Below are positions 1 through 26,000 of a stretch of 64,000 nt of DNA, in pieces (position 1 is the stretch's first letter; each line of letters opens with the position of its first letter). The notes under the pieces are model-generated. The model searched no databases. It was given only the letters and a program-made list of their open reading frames with translations, and was not told the origin of the DNA. The translations under genes were made by a program, and so were the position numbers. Source of the DNA: Dryococelus australis (Eukaryota > Arthropoda > Insecta > Phasmatodea > Phasmatidae); contig CM057003.1 of assembly GCA_029891345.1 (NCBI GenBank), positions 13,246,709-13,310,708 on the forward strand, read 5' to 3'.

Positions 1-3000
1 GTGCTCGACTATAAGTGGAAGGGGGGAGGATCAGCTTACACTATATCACTCTAGATATTTTATTTAGAATTCCCAATACCCCAATAACGTCTGCCCGACA
101 AGTGCGGTACTTGGCTGTTAGAAAATCTTATAAATGGCAAGTTATCAATATAATATATAATATTTATGATAAAAAACTTACAATAAAGTGAACAAGTCTT
201 TGTCTTTGAAAATATTAGAAATCATATCAGAAAAAAAAATGTATTCAAAAACAAACCAGAATGCAATTTTGGTGCAAAGTTAGTTAATTATATACTACAA
301 TAGGGAAATGCACACAAAATTTTACAAGTCTGATAGATAATGCACTATCTGCAAGGCACTGTAAAGTACTGGATGTTTGTGTAAACAATTTAGAAACAAT
401 ACGTGCAGTTTTTAGAAGAAAACGATGCTACAGTGGTGCAAGTTTTCCTGAAAATTGGTATGGTTTATTACATACCGAACCTAATATTTTCAGTCACCCT
501 CTTACATAATTTTTAAAGAAAATTTTTAGCAAAAAATGAGTGACAACTATGCATAAAAATACAGCATCACATAATGTATATCTCCCTCCCTTGGAAAAGC
601 AAAGCAGTTTACTAGATCATTGGTCTACACAGACTTGTTTCATAGCATGAAATATGCTGTTATAACAAAATGTCTTCCATTGCGAGATATAAATATACAG
701 CAGACACATACAAAAACAGTGCACAGGAAAACAGCGAATTTTATATCATTTATCATTGCGAGCTTTAACTCTGTCTCATTAGTACACTTTAAAAAAATTT
801 GTTTTAATGTACACTTGTTTTTATACTGTTTTATTTACCCTCATGTGTATATATAAGCTGCTACCAAAATCATGACTACATAAAGTTGTAGGAAATTAAA
901 CTGCATCCAATGGCAACTTGTTAGTAAGTAATTATGTAAACCTATCGCTATTTCACTTGCAGCAAACTTCAACATTGAGGAAACGTTGAGAAAAACAACA
1001 ATTTTATGCACACCTTGCTAGGTGAAACTGTTAAAACTAAATTAATACATATAAATTAAGGGGGAAGTATCCTTCCCACCTTCAATTTACGTATTTTCCT
1101 GCAAAACTTAATTTTCAGTCAATAATTAAAAACAAAGATAGTCACTGTATAGGGAACAGCTTAACAGTTATTTCAAAATCAAACTTATTTTTACCACGCA
1201 ATTAGTTTTACACATGTAACAGTAATCAAATATTACGTAATTATTTTATAATGTCAATTCCACATGGAAAAATAAAAGTATAATTGAAACTGAACAAATT
1301 AGATTATGAATATTGGTACGAAACATAGAAGGTGGAATGAATACTACTATTTTAAGGGTTGCATATAGATGAATATAGCAGAACTTACTGTTGCAAATTC
1401 CATAATTTTGTGGTAATTTTTCTGGTCCCATGTAATGTTCAAACGATAAAAATTTGATATAATTTTTAAAGTTTCTGGTGTTTTGAAGAACTTCTTCCAG
1501 GTCATTTGTTAAAGAAGGGAATTTAGTTGTGATTTATAACACGAAATAAAAATACAATAAATATGACTAGCATCAGACTTTTCTTTCACAGAAGTTTCTT
1601 TACCTCATTTGCGATACTGTAATGTGCTGCGGAGGAATGTGGGTATTCTTTACAGATATCGGTATATCATTTCTTGGTAAGTATTTGCCGGAAACAGTGG
1701 AAATTGCATTGGTGCAATTACACCCAAAATCTTTTCCACAAATTTCACAAATTTTTAACTATGCAAAAATCAACCAGAAGGATGACTGACTAGTAGAACA
1801 TGACATTTGCAATTACTGTAACATTTCAAAAAATGCAGTACTTTCTAAATATGTATTTTTTGTACTTAAGAATGTGAAAAGCCAAGACTTTTTATATATT
1901 GAAAGATAAACAGCTGTTCATCGTTATTTTAGAAGAAAAATAATTTATGATGTGTACATGTTCCAATGATGGTTCAAAAACACAGACTGTACTCTAGTCT
2001 ACAAGAAAACTACTTATTTTAACTTTATTATTATGTACTAGCATATATCGTGACTGTTACCACAGCTCCACACACAACTTTCTGAAACATATTTGTAAAC
2101 AACGTGGAAGATGCTAGAAAAATGAAATTATTTCAGAATGAATACAGTACATGGAACATTATGAAAATCTTGATGAAAACTTGTCATTAAATGCTATTAC
2201 ACAAAACAAAACTCCAATGATAAGGGAAGGCGTTAGTGCAGAAAAGCCATTTTAAGGAACTGTTTTCAGTTCTTTAGCATTCCATTAGTATTTTTAATGT
2301 GTACGGCCATTCACTAAGAAGCTAAACATGGCACACCCGCTGTAACAAAAATGGTTGCTCACATATTTATTCATTCCAGGGATTCAGGTCCAGTTATCAC
2401 AGGTTTGGCCTTCTCACCAGATAAACGTGACACATTAGCGGGCATTGCCACACAAGACAGCATTATTTGATTTAATATGCACAGTACGTATACGGGTATG
2501 TAGTGAAATGTAGATACACAAAGGGTCTTTCAATTTTTTACTTAATACTGAAAAGTACTTGAAATTAACAGAAAATTTTGCTTTAAAATTATGAGTACAT
2601 TGAAGTGAAGTGTTTTATAGCAACAGTTCACTGTAACTACCACTGAGAATGTAAATATAATTTACAGATTCTAAACTCCATGCACCCAATTTCTTAACAA
2701 AATTTTATTTTATAAGTTTTTTATGGCAATACGGTTTGCCACATTCCTCTGTGCACAGCCTAAATTTACAGTATCTTCTGGTTTGAAATACAGCTGATCA
2801 TATGCACAATGCAAAATGACCAATATATGACTTCTGTGCAACCCCCTTAGTGATGCATCAACAAACAGAATATAATTTTTTTCATTATCTAGCAGGAGAT
2901 CTGCCTTGAAAAAGTAATTAACATAGATAATTTAGTGTGAGACCCAACATTGTGTAAAAAAACTGCTTTAGCAATGAGGAACCAGTGCTCATTTATTGCT

Positions 3001-4152
3001 GACCATCCCATATCACAGGGGTCACCTGTTTTACGCGCAGGCTAAGGCTTCATTCAAATTTACCACTAAGTTTACTAGTATTTTAGTATTTAGTAGTGTT
3101 CACTCTCGATAGTAACTTGTTCAGCCATGATCACACGATCTTTTAGTAAACTAAAAGTGCCAACTCAAACACAGCCGAAGACAATATCCCATGTGTACAA
3201 CTGCAACTTTCCTTTGGGTATAGGCCACATGTGTGTGTTAGAAGGCATTTTTCTTACCTGACTGCACCAATCGGAATAAAGTTACTCTGGCAACGAGAGT
3301 CCACAATTTGCAAGCAGACACCTATGATGCTTGAAATTAGAAATCATCTGACACCGAAAGTGGATATGAACTAAAGTCTTATGGCATTCAACTAGTCATA
3401 GTAAATTTTTACAAAAAAAAATGTGCCTCTACACATCACACATTTGTACACAACTGACAATGTGCACAGGAAGCATTGACCATCTTTGAAACAAACTGAA
3501 GGTCATCTTGACCCAGTGCTGAACTCTGCCATCACTGCTAAATCATAATTTCTTAGCAACAAAACCTGTAAAATTTTAGCTAAAATAAGCACTCTGTTAT
3601 GGAACATACATTGGGGCAATATTTTCTGTGATATTCAAACTACTATCACACAAGTCATCTCTAGCATTTTGAACATCTTGTTCTTAAACAAACTTCACGT
3701 TTTACTGGTGCCAGCACCACAGACACTCCTGTTTTCCATAACATTAACTATACCATTTACAGTCCTATTTATGACTGATTCGCAAATTTCTACCGAAAGA
3801 CTTGCCTGTGACTTCCAATGTACATATAAATATATGATTACAAGCTAATGCACATTACACCACAAGTCGAATAGCAAAGAAAAGGAATAAAAAAGTGTTT
3901 AATACATGGATACAGAAAATGACAGCAGTGAAGTATAAATGCTGGGCTACCATTAGTCTCGCGACTATGAGCATTAACAGCGTCTTCTTTCTTCTTCTCT
4001 CATTAGCACGCACAGGAACTGACTTAAATATGCTGGAGGCAAACTATGGCGGAAAAAATTACTTTCATCAGAGAGAAGGAGGAAACCAAAGTTTGAAGTT
4101 CGACTGCTGTGGTGAAGAGCGTCCTTGCAAGGTGCAAGCTTGGCGGGCCACA
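1..4152 (-). other. RAB18 3' UTR and downstream sequence
   Basis: AT-rich sequence downstream of the RAB18 stop with no convincing coding region on either strand. Going downstream from the stop, the first AATAAA hexamer I noticed on the minus strand is near 2992, with more near 2700 and 2366, so the 3' UTR may exceed 1 kb. The transcript end cannot be fixed from sequence alone. Confidence 0.4.
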
Positions 4153-16222
<12,070 letters not shown>

Positions 16223-16882
16223 TTCTTTTTCAACACGAGAACTTCAGCTCAGTAAAACTGACAGTGTATCGCCACCAACAAAATCCTCTATTTCCGAAGA
16301 TGATCTGTACTAAAAATTCAAAACACACATTTCACATGACAAATTTATTGGAAAACTTTTCCTCTCAAATGTTGGTTGAAATGCAAAGTGCAAACTGTTA
16401 TAGAAACATTAAAAAATAAAATTTACCTAACGTAAAGAAACAATTTTTTTATACCTTCCCTTCTGTTAATACATTTTGATTTCTCCTAATTAACACCCTC
16501 ATAATTTTGGTTTGTTTCACTTCAATGTTTAATGAAATTGTAATTTTATTTATCTAATTGTTCGAAACGGAAAACAGTGATTATTTTATGCATTTAAATT
16601 GAATAATGAATGAATAATACAATTTTTTAAATGTCGAACCATACCGATTAGTAAAAATTGTAGCTGAAAACCTCAAGTATTGATAGCAGCAATTTTTAGC
16701 TATATAAATATTTTTTTTTTTTATAATAAGTTTCCCTTTCGTACTACTAAGGGCAATTTTTAGACTTCGAAATAAACAAAGTCAATTGGGGAACGGGTTC
16801 TTCATGTGTTCATGTGCATGGCTATGGTGATGTGCGTGTTGTTTTGTTTGGAATTGAAACATCGTCCACTAATTTGCGACGA
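16223..16882. promoter_or_regulatory. Shared divergent promoter region between RAB18 and EXOSC10
   Basis: 660 bases separate the two start codons of oppositely transcribed genes, so both promoters and both 5' UTRs must lie here unless upstream non-coding exons exist. The sequence is AT-rich, with a homopolymeric T run near 16713-16722. No clear TATA box pairs with either start. Its role is inferred from gene arrangement. Confidence 0.6.
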
Positions 16883-17011
16883 ATGGAAAATTGCGGGCAG
16901 AATGAAATTGCTGGTCAAAGACCCGAGACATCTACTTCAGCAAATAGCAGTGATATGAATGGGGATAGTATGTTTTTACCAGGCTATCCAGGAATTGATG
17001 ATTTCATAAAG
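16883..17011 (+). CDS. EXOSC10: EXOSC10 exon 1
   Basis: It encodes 43 residues, beginning MENCGQ with a polar Ser/Thr/Asn-rich lead, then MFLPGYPGIDDFIK. The donor is AAG|GTATAC, phase 0. The open frame extends upstream to an ATG at 16814 and beyond the donor, but the residues after the donor are not family-like. Confidence 0.88.
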
Positions 17012-20000
17012 GTATACCCCTCATGCTGCTTATTTTCATGTGCACATTATTCGAACAAGCTGTGCAGCTTTGAAACAAGGCGTTTCCACGCCGTCGAACT
17101 GTTGTTTACTATACAGCGCGTATAGGAAACACGTGTACAAACTCGGGCACATGATTCGTAACCGGAAAAGAGGAAGATTGATATAGGTCACCCATGGTCC
17201 ATCTCAAATTTTAAGAGCTGTAGCAACTCCTAAAGGCGGCGGGTGACAAGGTTGTTGAGTGGGATATTGGGCAAAGTTCTTGCGTTAGAAGAACACAAAT
17301 TGGTATACGGAGTAAGTAAACCAAGTTCTTAGATATGCTGTAGATATGGTCCGTCGTACACACCCCCAGAGCAAGTAAACCAAGTTCTTGGATATACTGT
17401 AGATATGGTCCATTGTACACACCCCCATCATGTAAATATTAGAGTTTGGCATGCTTTGATTTCATGCAACACGTATACTGTGAGGATAAATTGATTGTGG
17501 ATTCCATGGGATGAAGCAGGACGACGTAAGAAGCAAATAAGCCCCCCGTGTTGCAACTCTCTAGGTCTCATCATTTCCGGTTAAATCGCAAACGAAGGGT
17601 ACAGTGGTAGCAATAGCATGGCCTAGTGAGTAGGCAACCCTTCCCGTACCCGGAGGAATTCAGTGGGGAGTCCCCACCGAATGCGAGAAGAGAGAGTGGC
17701 GGCATGTAACAGCACGGTCTTGAGAGCAGATTAGAGTGATTGAGGTGAGTGTGGAGTTGTGCCGAAATGAAAGGGCGGGGCAAATGGGAGAACCCCAATG
17801 TGAACCGGGTTCAATTCCTAGCCAGGTCACCCCCGGATGTTCGTATGTGGGCATCGTGCCGGATGATGCCGCTGGTCTGCGAGTTTTCTCGGGGTTCCCC
17901 CGTTTGCCCCACCCTTTCATTCCGGCGCAGCTTCATACTCAACTGAATCACCCTAATCAGCTCTCAAGACCATGCTGTTAAGTGCCACCACACATTCAGA
18001 GGGGACTCCCCGCTGAATTCCTCTGGGTGCGAGAAGGGTTGCCTACTCACTAGGCCATGCTATTGCTACCACTGTACCCTTCGTTTGCGATTTACTGGAA
18101 ACGGTGGGTCCTAGAGAGTTGTAACAAGGGGGGCTTATTTGCTACTTACATCGTCCTGCTTCATCCCATTGTTTCCACAATCATTTTAAACTCATGGTGT
18201 ACATGTTGCATGCAATCAAAGCGTGCCAACCCCTATTATTTATATTATGGGGATGTGTAAGACGGACCATACCTACAGTGTATCCAAAATCTTGGTTTAC
18301 TTGCTCTGTATATGAATTTATGTTCTTCTAACGTAAGTACTTTGCCTAGTATCTTATGTAATGTCCTTGTCGCCCATCGCCTTTAGGGGCTGCTACAGCC
18401 CTTATTATATGAGATGGACCATGGGTGTCCTACATCAATCTTGCTCTTTTATGGTCACGAATCACATGCCGGAGTTTGTACACATGTTTCCTATACATAC
18501 TGTATAGTAGTATAATTGCACATTAGACAAATTGTTCGAGTAATGGAAAGTTAGTGTTGCTTTTTAACACTGTGAAACCTCCCTGTCAAGTTAGAAGTGT
18601 TTCATATCTTGGCGATTACACAGAAAAATTATGAATGGTCATTGTAAGTCAGGTATATGTATGGTTCGAGTCTGAAAGTAATGGTTGGCAGAAGTAAAAA
18701 TATTACCGACTTGGTTGCAAATTGTAATTTTTGTTAGTCATACATTCGTAAACACTGCTTTCAAATATTTACTTATATATATTTAATTCATAGTTTTTCA
18801 ACTTCGTTTACTACATACCAGACTCATATTCAGATTGTACATCTCTATATTGAAAAAAAGATCTTGTGGATGAAATAAAACAAACACAATAATGTTTTCA
18901 GTATTAGTGTAGAACCTGATACTATGTTTACACGAATGTTATGACTCCACCAAGATGGCATCAATGTCATATATTTTTTGCTATTGCCCCATCCCTTACC
19001 TATGACAACCTAATGGGGCATCCATGTGGGAATGTGGGTGTTTTCGGGCAGGGACAATTTTAGCATTTATAGACGTCTGTATTGCGAAGTACACTAGAGT
19101 CCATCTACTCTTGTGTACTACCCAATTTCACATATGGTATCGAGTAATACACTAGAGCGGATGGGCCCTAGTGTACGACCTGATACCACATATGGTATCT
19201 GGAAGTACATTAGGGCCCATCTGTCTAGTGTATGAACAGATACCAATTTGGGATCTTAGTCAATAATTTACTATTTTGCTGCCTAAAATAGCGTATGAGA
19301 TTTGTAAACGATGATTCACTATTTTTGGTATTTCAGCGATACCTTGTTTATCACGGGTTGTATGTGGACGAATCACTGTAATGGGTGCATATTTTGACCA
19401 CTTGAAAAGGATTATTTCCACGTACAGTCGCATTTCCTTTTCAGTTGAAATAAATTTCAGCTATATTATACGCTTCGCTGTATCAAATACCACTTAAACA
19501 TACTAACCTGACGCACGTCGCTGCTGTCCCTCTTGGGTTCTGTCGGTTAAGAGGTTAGCACGCTGACCACCCTCTTGGTTCCTAAGTGGGAGAGGGGAAT
19601 CAAACCCTAGAGTGAGGTAGAGTTAGATGGACTATACGTCGAGTGCTTTGGCTAGGATGAGGGAAGTCCTCAACCCATCGGGGAAAGAGGTCAGTAAGAA
19701 CCAGCAAATATCTGTTTCCCCGATTGCTACAGTGGTACGGCTACATGTTCCCACGCCTTTGTCGGATACCCAGGTATGAGGGGGTTTCCGCATATTGAGT
19801 ATCCTTTGTTTCGACAACTTTCTTCGCACTGTGCAACATACTGCTGTAGATCTTGATTCATCCCATCCCGGGTGTATCTCTCTCGTATGCTCCTTATGGT
19901 TTTGTGGGTCCCTGGGTGCTTAGCGTGGGGGTGTTTATGGAAGTGGGCACAGATCTCCAGGCGTAAACTGGGGGAGCCCAGATACGCCAGGAGGATTTCG

Positions 20001-23000
20001 GGGATCCATTCTGAGTCCAAATGACTGTGCTGTGCGGTGGTATCGGCGGGGCTTGGTTCGGACTGGGATGACACCTTGGGGTTTGCTCTGTTGGGCTTCC
20101 TGTATCGCGTCCTGGGTGAGGTTTGTGTGCCGGAGTTTTTAAATCCAGTCTTCCCGATGGTTGAACTGTGTTGGGGGGGGGGGGGATGAGTCGTTCCCAG
20201 TCCTCACTAGCCTTGGGGACCACCGTAGTATAGGGGGAGCGCGAAAGAGTGTCGTGCTGGTCATTCGCCTTTCCTGGACAGTGTTGGATCGTAAAATCAA
20301 ACACGCTGAGGAATAGCTCCCACCGACCAAGTTTGGTCTGTGGGATTTGTGGGGTCACTTCAGATCTGGTTGTCGGTTCTCAGTATGAACTGCTTGCCCT
20401 CCAAGAGGTATCAGTATTTGCGCATTGCCCAAATAACTGCTAAGCATTCTTGCTCGTTACTGTGGTCCTCAGTGTCATTGAGTCTGGTACTAGCATATGA
20501 GATTATTAGGGGTTGGTTCTCATCATCCCCCTGGTATAGCACCGTGCCTAGCCCAGCCTGACTGGCACCGGTTTGGAGTATCAAAGGCCTTCCTTCAGAG
20601 GGCCGATGTAATTGTTTGAGATGACGGAAACTCGTTTTCAATACTTCAAACGCAGTCTGTGTTGCTGGAGTCCACCGCCAGGGCTTATCCTTGCCTAGTA
20701 GGAGGTTGGTGAGGGGCCATGAGTTGAGCTGCATTCGGTAGGAATCCCCGGAGCCAATTACATAATGCCAGAAAATGCCGGAATTGCCTTTTCGTTTCGG
20801 GGATGGTTTCCCTCAAAGTGGCTTTTACTTAGCTTACACGTGAGTCCATGCATTTCCAATCGTTCCAGTACCCGGGTCAGGTGGTGACAATGTTCTTCCC
20901 AACTACGGGAGTAAGTGTTGATATCCAGATAAGCGAAACAGAACTTACCGATGTATCCAGTCAAAACTTCGGCGGTCATTAACCTTTGGAAGGTCGCCAG
21001 GGCATTTTTGAGCCCAAAGGGCATCGCCCGAAATTGGAATGTCTCCCCGGTTGGGGTAGTGAACGCTGTGTATTTCCGACTGTCGGGGTGTACTGTAATC
21101 TACCAGCACCCAGATTTAAGATTGAGGGTACTGAAGATGGCGGCCTCCCCGATCTCACTGAGGGTATTGTGGAGATCGATGGTCAAGGGGGCGATGGGTA
21201 GGGTCTTTTCATTCATCCATTTGTAATGCACACAAAAACGTTTTCTGCCATCCTTCTTATAGATTAGAACTATTGGGAAGTTGTAGGCAGACGTAGAGGT
21301 TTCTATTATCCCTTGTTGTTTCATTTCTTCTCTATTTGGTCCAGGATCTCTCGTCAGTAAAAGTTCGTGGAGTTTCCGGAATTGGTTCCCCTTGAGCTGA
21401 TGGTGGATATCTGCGGGATCAATGGGGGAGGTTATCCTATTCCCGGGGGGTGCATGTTCCCAGCGGATAGTCACCCGCCCTGCATTCCCTACATGATATT
21501 TCCCTTGACCATGGTCGACTATACATGGGTTGGCGAGGAGGTGATCCTGGGCCAACCCTAGTTGGCCCAGGATCACCTCCTCGCTTATATTGGGAACTAC
21601 CGTGAACCAAGTTCTCTGGGACAAATGACATACCTCCACATTTAATTGAATCCCTGAGCCTGTAATGTGCTGCTTGGGTGTGCCATTGGATGTCCAGGGG
21701 TTGCGGTCGGAGCTTCGCTCTTTGGAAGTCCGTAAGGACGGTGGACCGTATGAAATTCCCAGTAGCCTCTGATTCTATTAAAGCTTATCGAGGGATGCGA
21801 TTAATCTCAACGCATATACGTGGCGGGTCCGGGGTCCGTCAAGTGCGTGACTGTCATGGGTGCAGTCGTGTTTCTTTCTTGGTGGTATGGAGAGCTATGT
21901 GCCCCCTGGGATGGCCGCCTTGGGCAGTCCTGGTTGAAATGCCACCCCGGGCAGTACCAACAGTGTGGCAAGGGGGGTGGCGGGGGCCAGCAAGGATGCG
22001 TTGCGCTCTGATAACTCACATGGTAGCCTGGGAATTGTCATGCTGAGCCGGTGGTTAGGGTTACGGGGTTTGTATGTTTGCTCCCTTCAGCAAACGTTGC
22101 ATTATATACTTAGCCTAGGTTACGTATCCGCTCGTCCACCCAGCCAATACATATGTGGTGGATATCTCAATTACACAACACCCTTGTCCTTCACAATTGG
22201 GCCATTGGCAGACCTTTACGTCCTCTTGGCGGCATGACTTGCACCGGTACTCTGGTACTCTAACCCGTCTGTGTACCTGGGTGTGTCCTCCCACCCAATA
22301 CACGTGTAGTACTCGCAGTGACAATAACTACATGTAATGTGATTCAGGCCTGTGCCTGGGCATGCAGAGATGGGACAAGGCCTGTTGCTTGTCCCGGTGG
22401 TGTTAGCATTGGCCATAGCACTGCGTACTTCTGTCAAGCTCGCTTTGGAGTCTGACATTATAAATGAAATACAGGTTGCCACTGTGTGCTTAGTACGACT
22501 CTCCGAAGTTGTGAACGAACTCCTCATCATGGAGCGACGGAAACACGATACAAGGTAGAAGGGGGGGGGGGGGTGACTGGCTGGGTCCCAGCTCCCAAGG
22601 CTGAGCTACTTGAAGCGGTACACTCCACATTGGGTGCTAGTTTACGCACTTCGCTGCTGACCCTATTAGGTTTTGTTGGTAAGAAGTTAGCACGATGACC
22701 ACCCTCTCAGTTTCTAAGGGGGAGAGGGGAATCAAACTCCAGAGTGAGGCAGAGTGAAATGACTTCCCTCCCAGGTTGTTTCACCCTCCTCACCACTAAG
22801 GTCATCAAAAGGCAGGATGCCAGCGGTATGAATGGATCTCAGTCGGTGATTAATTGAGAATGATGATGGCGGTGGATGATCTGGCCGAGGTGATGGGATT
22901 TATCTGCAGCAGCCTCGTCGGCCGGCATGTGGGAATAAAGTTGGCCGGGTTTCGCTCTCCACGTGGTTTGGGAATGACTTTCACCAGGAGTCGAACTCTG

Positions 23001-26000
23001 ATCGTTTTCCCGGATGCCAACTTTATTGTACAGAAATTAGGCATTTCTTCCATAGTTGGGTGTTTAACCCGTACCAATCTGCCGGAGGCTAATGTAGTGG
23101 TACTCGAGCGAACTGGGGTTTTCCGAGTGGGAGATACCTGGTGGTCTGAACTATGCGTGGGTAATTCCACTTCGATTTGTTCCTGGGGTGTTTCCTCTAG
23201 ATCGTCGTCTGGTGGACACTAGCCTAACCAACGCTTTAGCGGACTTTCGTGTGTAGGCGGTATTATGGATTTATAATGTAGGGGCAGAATGACTGGTTCA
23301 TTAGGCAATAATTCTGTGGGATTAGAATTTGCGATTAGGTTGTCAGTGGTCGGCTGTCTACATAGGGTGCGTCTCTCATGGCGCCTCTGGCATCTTCCAA
23401 TCCTGCCGTCTTAGTGGTGCATTGAAAGTAAGGGCTGTCTACCTGTCTGCAGACGAAGCAGTCCCAGGTGGGTGCGATTTTAAAATTGTTCCCAGGGACC
23501 TGCCGTGTGATGGGCAGACGAGGTATTGAGTTGTACGTCAAGTACCGGCTGCGGATGTGCTGAAAACCCAGGAGCAGCGGTGTGCCCCTTTCGAGCTTAA
23601 ATGCCAAGTTCCTTCAGGCCCTTTCTCCTGTGGAGTGCATCACACCTTCTAGCTGTATACTGACGTTTTGAGTTATTGCACACTTATGTTACCAATTTAC
23701 CAATACTAAACACATAAAATGGAGGACAAGAAAATAATTGAGCAGGAGATCTATGATTTAAATTACTATAGGCAACACAGAGGTTTAAAATACACATGAG
23801 ATTTATTACGTCTCTACAGTAGGATGTCAGAAAGTCCCGGTTGACTAAATACACAGTAATATTTAGCTAGCATAACTATAATCATAATAATTACTCAACA
23901 GATGAAGGTGGGCGGGGGGGAAAGAAAAAAAATTAATGCAGAAAAACTACGTGGCGCAATTTACAGCGTTTGGCTCTACAAGGGCTTTGTCCAGGGGGAA
24001 CGCTAATCACACACCGATTTGCTACCGCGGGAGTCAAAGGACATTGACTGTGGTAAAGGGTAATGGGTACAGGTGGTTGGATTACTGTCTGAAGAGAGAG
24101 CTGTCCCTGGCGGTCAACTGGTGTGGATGAGCCTTCTGGAGAGATTACTGCCTTCCCAAGCAGCGAGTAGGAGGGTGAGCCCTGTTGCCGGCTGAGGAGA
24201 GGAAGAGTCTTCGCAGACTGGGTTGAGCTTGCGAACCTCTTCGGTTGGCGAGCCCGGCATCTGCTGGACCACGGTGCTGGGCCTCCATTTATACAAATAA
24301 AAATCCCTTCATCAGCGATTCTCCAGGGTGCGTGGGGTAGTGTAGCCTTCCAACACAGGGGCAGGTTTATTGGGGTGCAGGAGCGCCGCTCGTTTTCTTA
24401 TCTCCCTGGTTGGAGGTGACGACATTTTTACAAGCCTCGGGCTGAGGCTGGCGGGCCGTGACGTCACAAGGCCAGGGGGGTGCTGCTATCTCTGGGGTGG
24501 CATGGAACTTCTTCATCGGTTAAATGAAGCGTAGTAGATTTTCAGAAATCTTTAATTTATTCGTCAGGTTGGCGCTTGCATGCTGGGTGGTGAGTGGGCG
24601 TAGAATTCCATAATTAATTGCATTAATTACAGTAACTTAGTCGGCTGCCCAATGCATGGAGTCTGCTTGCTTGACTAGTGAAATCATTGTTGCCTCTGTT
24701 TATCACTCTCTCTGAGCTCAGGGTGCTCTTAGACGAGGCAGTCACCTGTAGAGTGTGCCTCTGTGCGGCGCAGCATCCTGGCATGCTTCAACCCCTATCC
24801 TACATACAACTACCTAATTTTACATGTCCAGACCTACCTACAACAACCTTATTACCTACAACAACCTTATTCTTCATGTCACTACAAACATATCCAATTA
24901 TTAATTACAAATGGTAAAGACTAGGTACCTGCTGCAGAATCCTGACCTAACTTTATCTACCTACAACACTGTTAATTACACCCGATACAGACATTACTTG
25001 TAATTTAACATTTTAACACCTACATGTACCAAACATTTCTATTTTCTGCCAACATGTAATGCCACACTCATCCTCATTATTCCACGACGCTCACATAATT
25101 TGCACTACGGTACATATATAATTATACACACCAGAATCATTCACCACCAAGTTTTATAACTCCGTACACTATTCTGTACTGCTTCACTTTATGTAAAGAA
25201 TACTATTTCACCACTGTATACAGTACGTATCCATTTTATGACACACTGTTGCATAATAAAACTGACTTGCGACTCTGAACACATAAACTACTACAATTTT
25301 TTTACGCTACAAGCGAACAAGAACAACCAGTCATAATTTTTTCCTATTCTACAATACGAATAAACATACAGATGTACAGCTTACTAAAACTAAATTCCTC
25401 AGCCGTTGTAAATGACTGCTTTACTCATTGCAACTACTACCAACCTATTCTACTATATGGCCAACGTCATGACGTCAGTAACTACGTCACACCTATAAAA
25501 ATCTCTGGGATCATATTCTACAAGCCACCTTTTCATAGAGAACAAATTCTCTTAGTACAAAAATCACTAATTTAACATACCTTGATTTTGTATCTTTGTC
25601 ATATAATTAAATTGTGTAACACTGACAAGATATCTAAACTCGTGAAATTTGATTTTGTTCATTGACTTAGTTAAAATACCAGCTAACTGATTATCAGTGG
25701 AAATCGGTAAAATTCCAGAAAGGGGCTTTTTCAAAAATCTGAAAAATAATACCTGGATATGTTAGATATGATTAATAGCAATCATAATTACTAGGAATTT
25801 TGGAGGGGCTTCAAGTAGTTTTCTGTAAAAAAAAAAAAAAAATATGATAGTGAGGAGGGTTATCAAGATTGCTGTGTTTATGTTATAAAACACATATAAT
25901 TTACGTCGAATATATTTATATTGGGTCACTGAATTGTTTTATGTGTAAGAATACCATGTGAAACAAATATTTAATGCGGAAAACGTAATTTATGGGGTAT

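Larger units (their letters stand above)
17108..18508. mobile_element. 1.4-kb palindromic (foldback) element in EXOSC10 intron 1
   Basis: Nearly the whole block is self-complementary. The outer ends are ACTATACAG...GTATAGG and its inverse; both arms carry GTGTACAAACTC, CATGGTCCATCTC, AAGAACA, GATGAAGCAGGACGA, AAATAAGCCCCCC and GCAATAGCATGGCCTAGTGA in mirrored order. Arms run about 17108-17797 and 17893-18508, leaving a loop of roughly 95 bases. The left arm has an extra tandem copy of a ~60-base unit (17310-17430). A tRNA-derived SINE lies at the centre. Confidence 0.85.
19507..24790 (-). mobile_element. Gypsy-type LTR retrotransposon, copy A (decayed, 3' truncated)
   Basis: Minus-strand element in EXOSC10 intron 1. 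From its 5' side: LTR (about 23650-24790), gag region with a PHD-like and a CCHC-type cluster (about 21700-23300), protease/reverse transcriptase (20758-21640), RNase H (20411-20734) and integrase zinc-binding part (about 19632-20358). The integrase stops early and no second LTR follows, so the 3' part is lost. Frameshifts and stops throughout make it inactive. Closely related to copy B at 29890-36057. Confidence 0.85.

Noticed and set aside
16814..16882. Upstream in-frame ATG for EXOSC10
   Set aside because: It adds 23 residues with no family resemblance; the ATG at 16883 gives a normal N-terminus. Kept only as an alternative.
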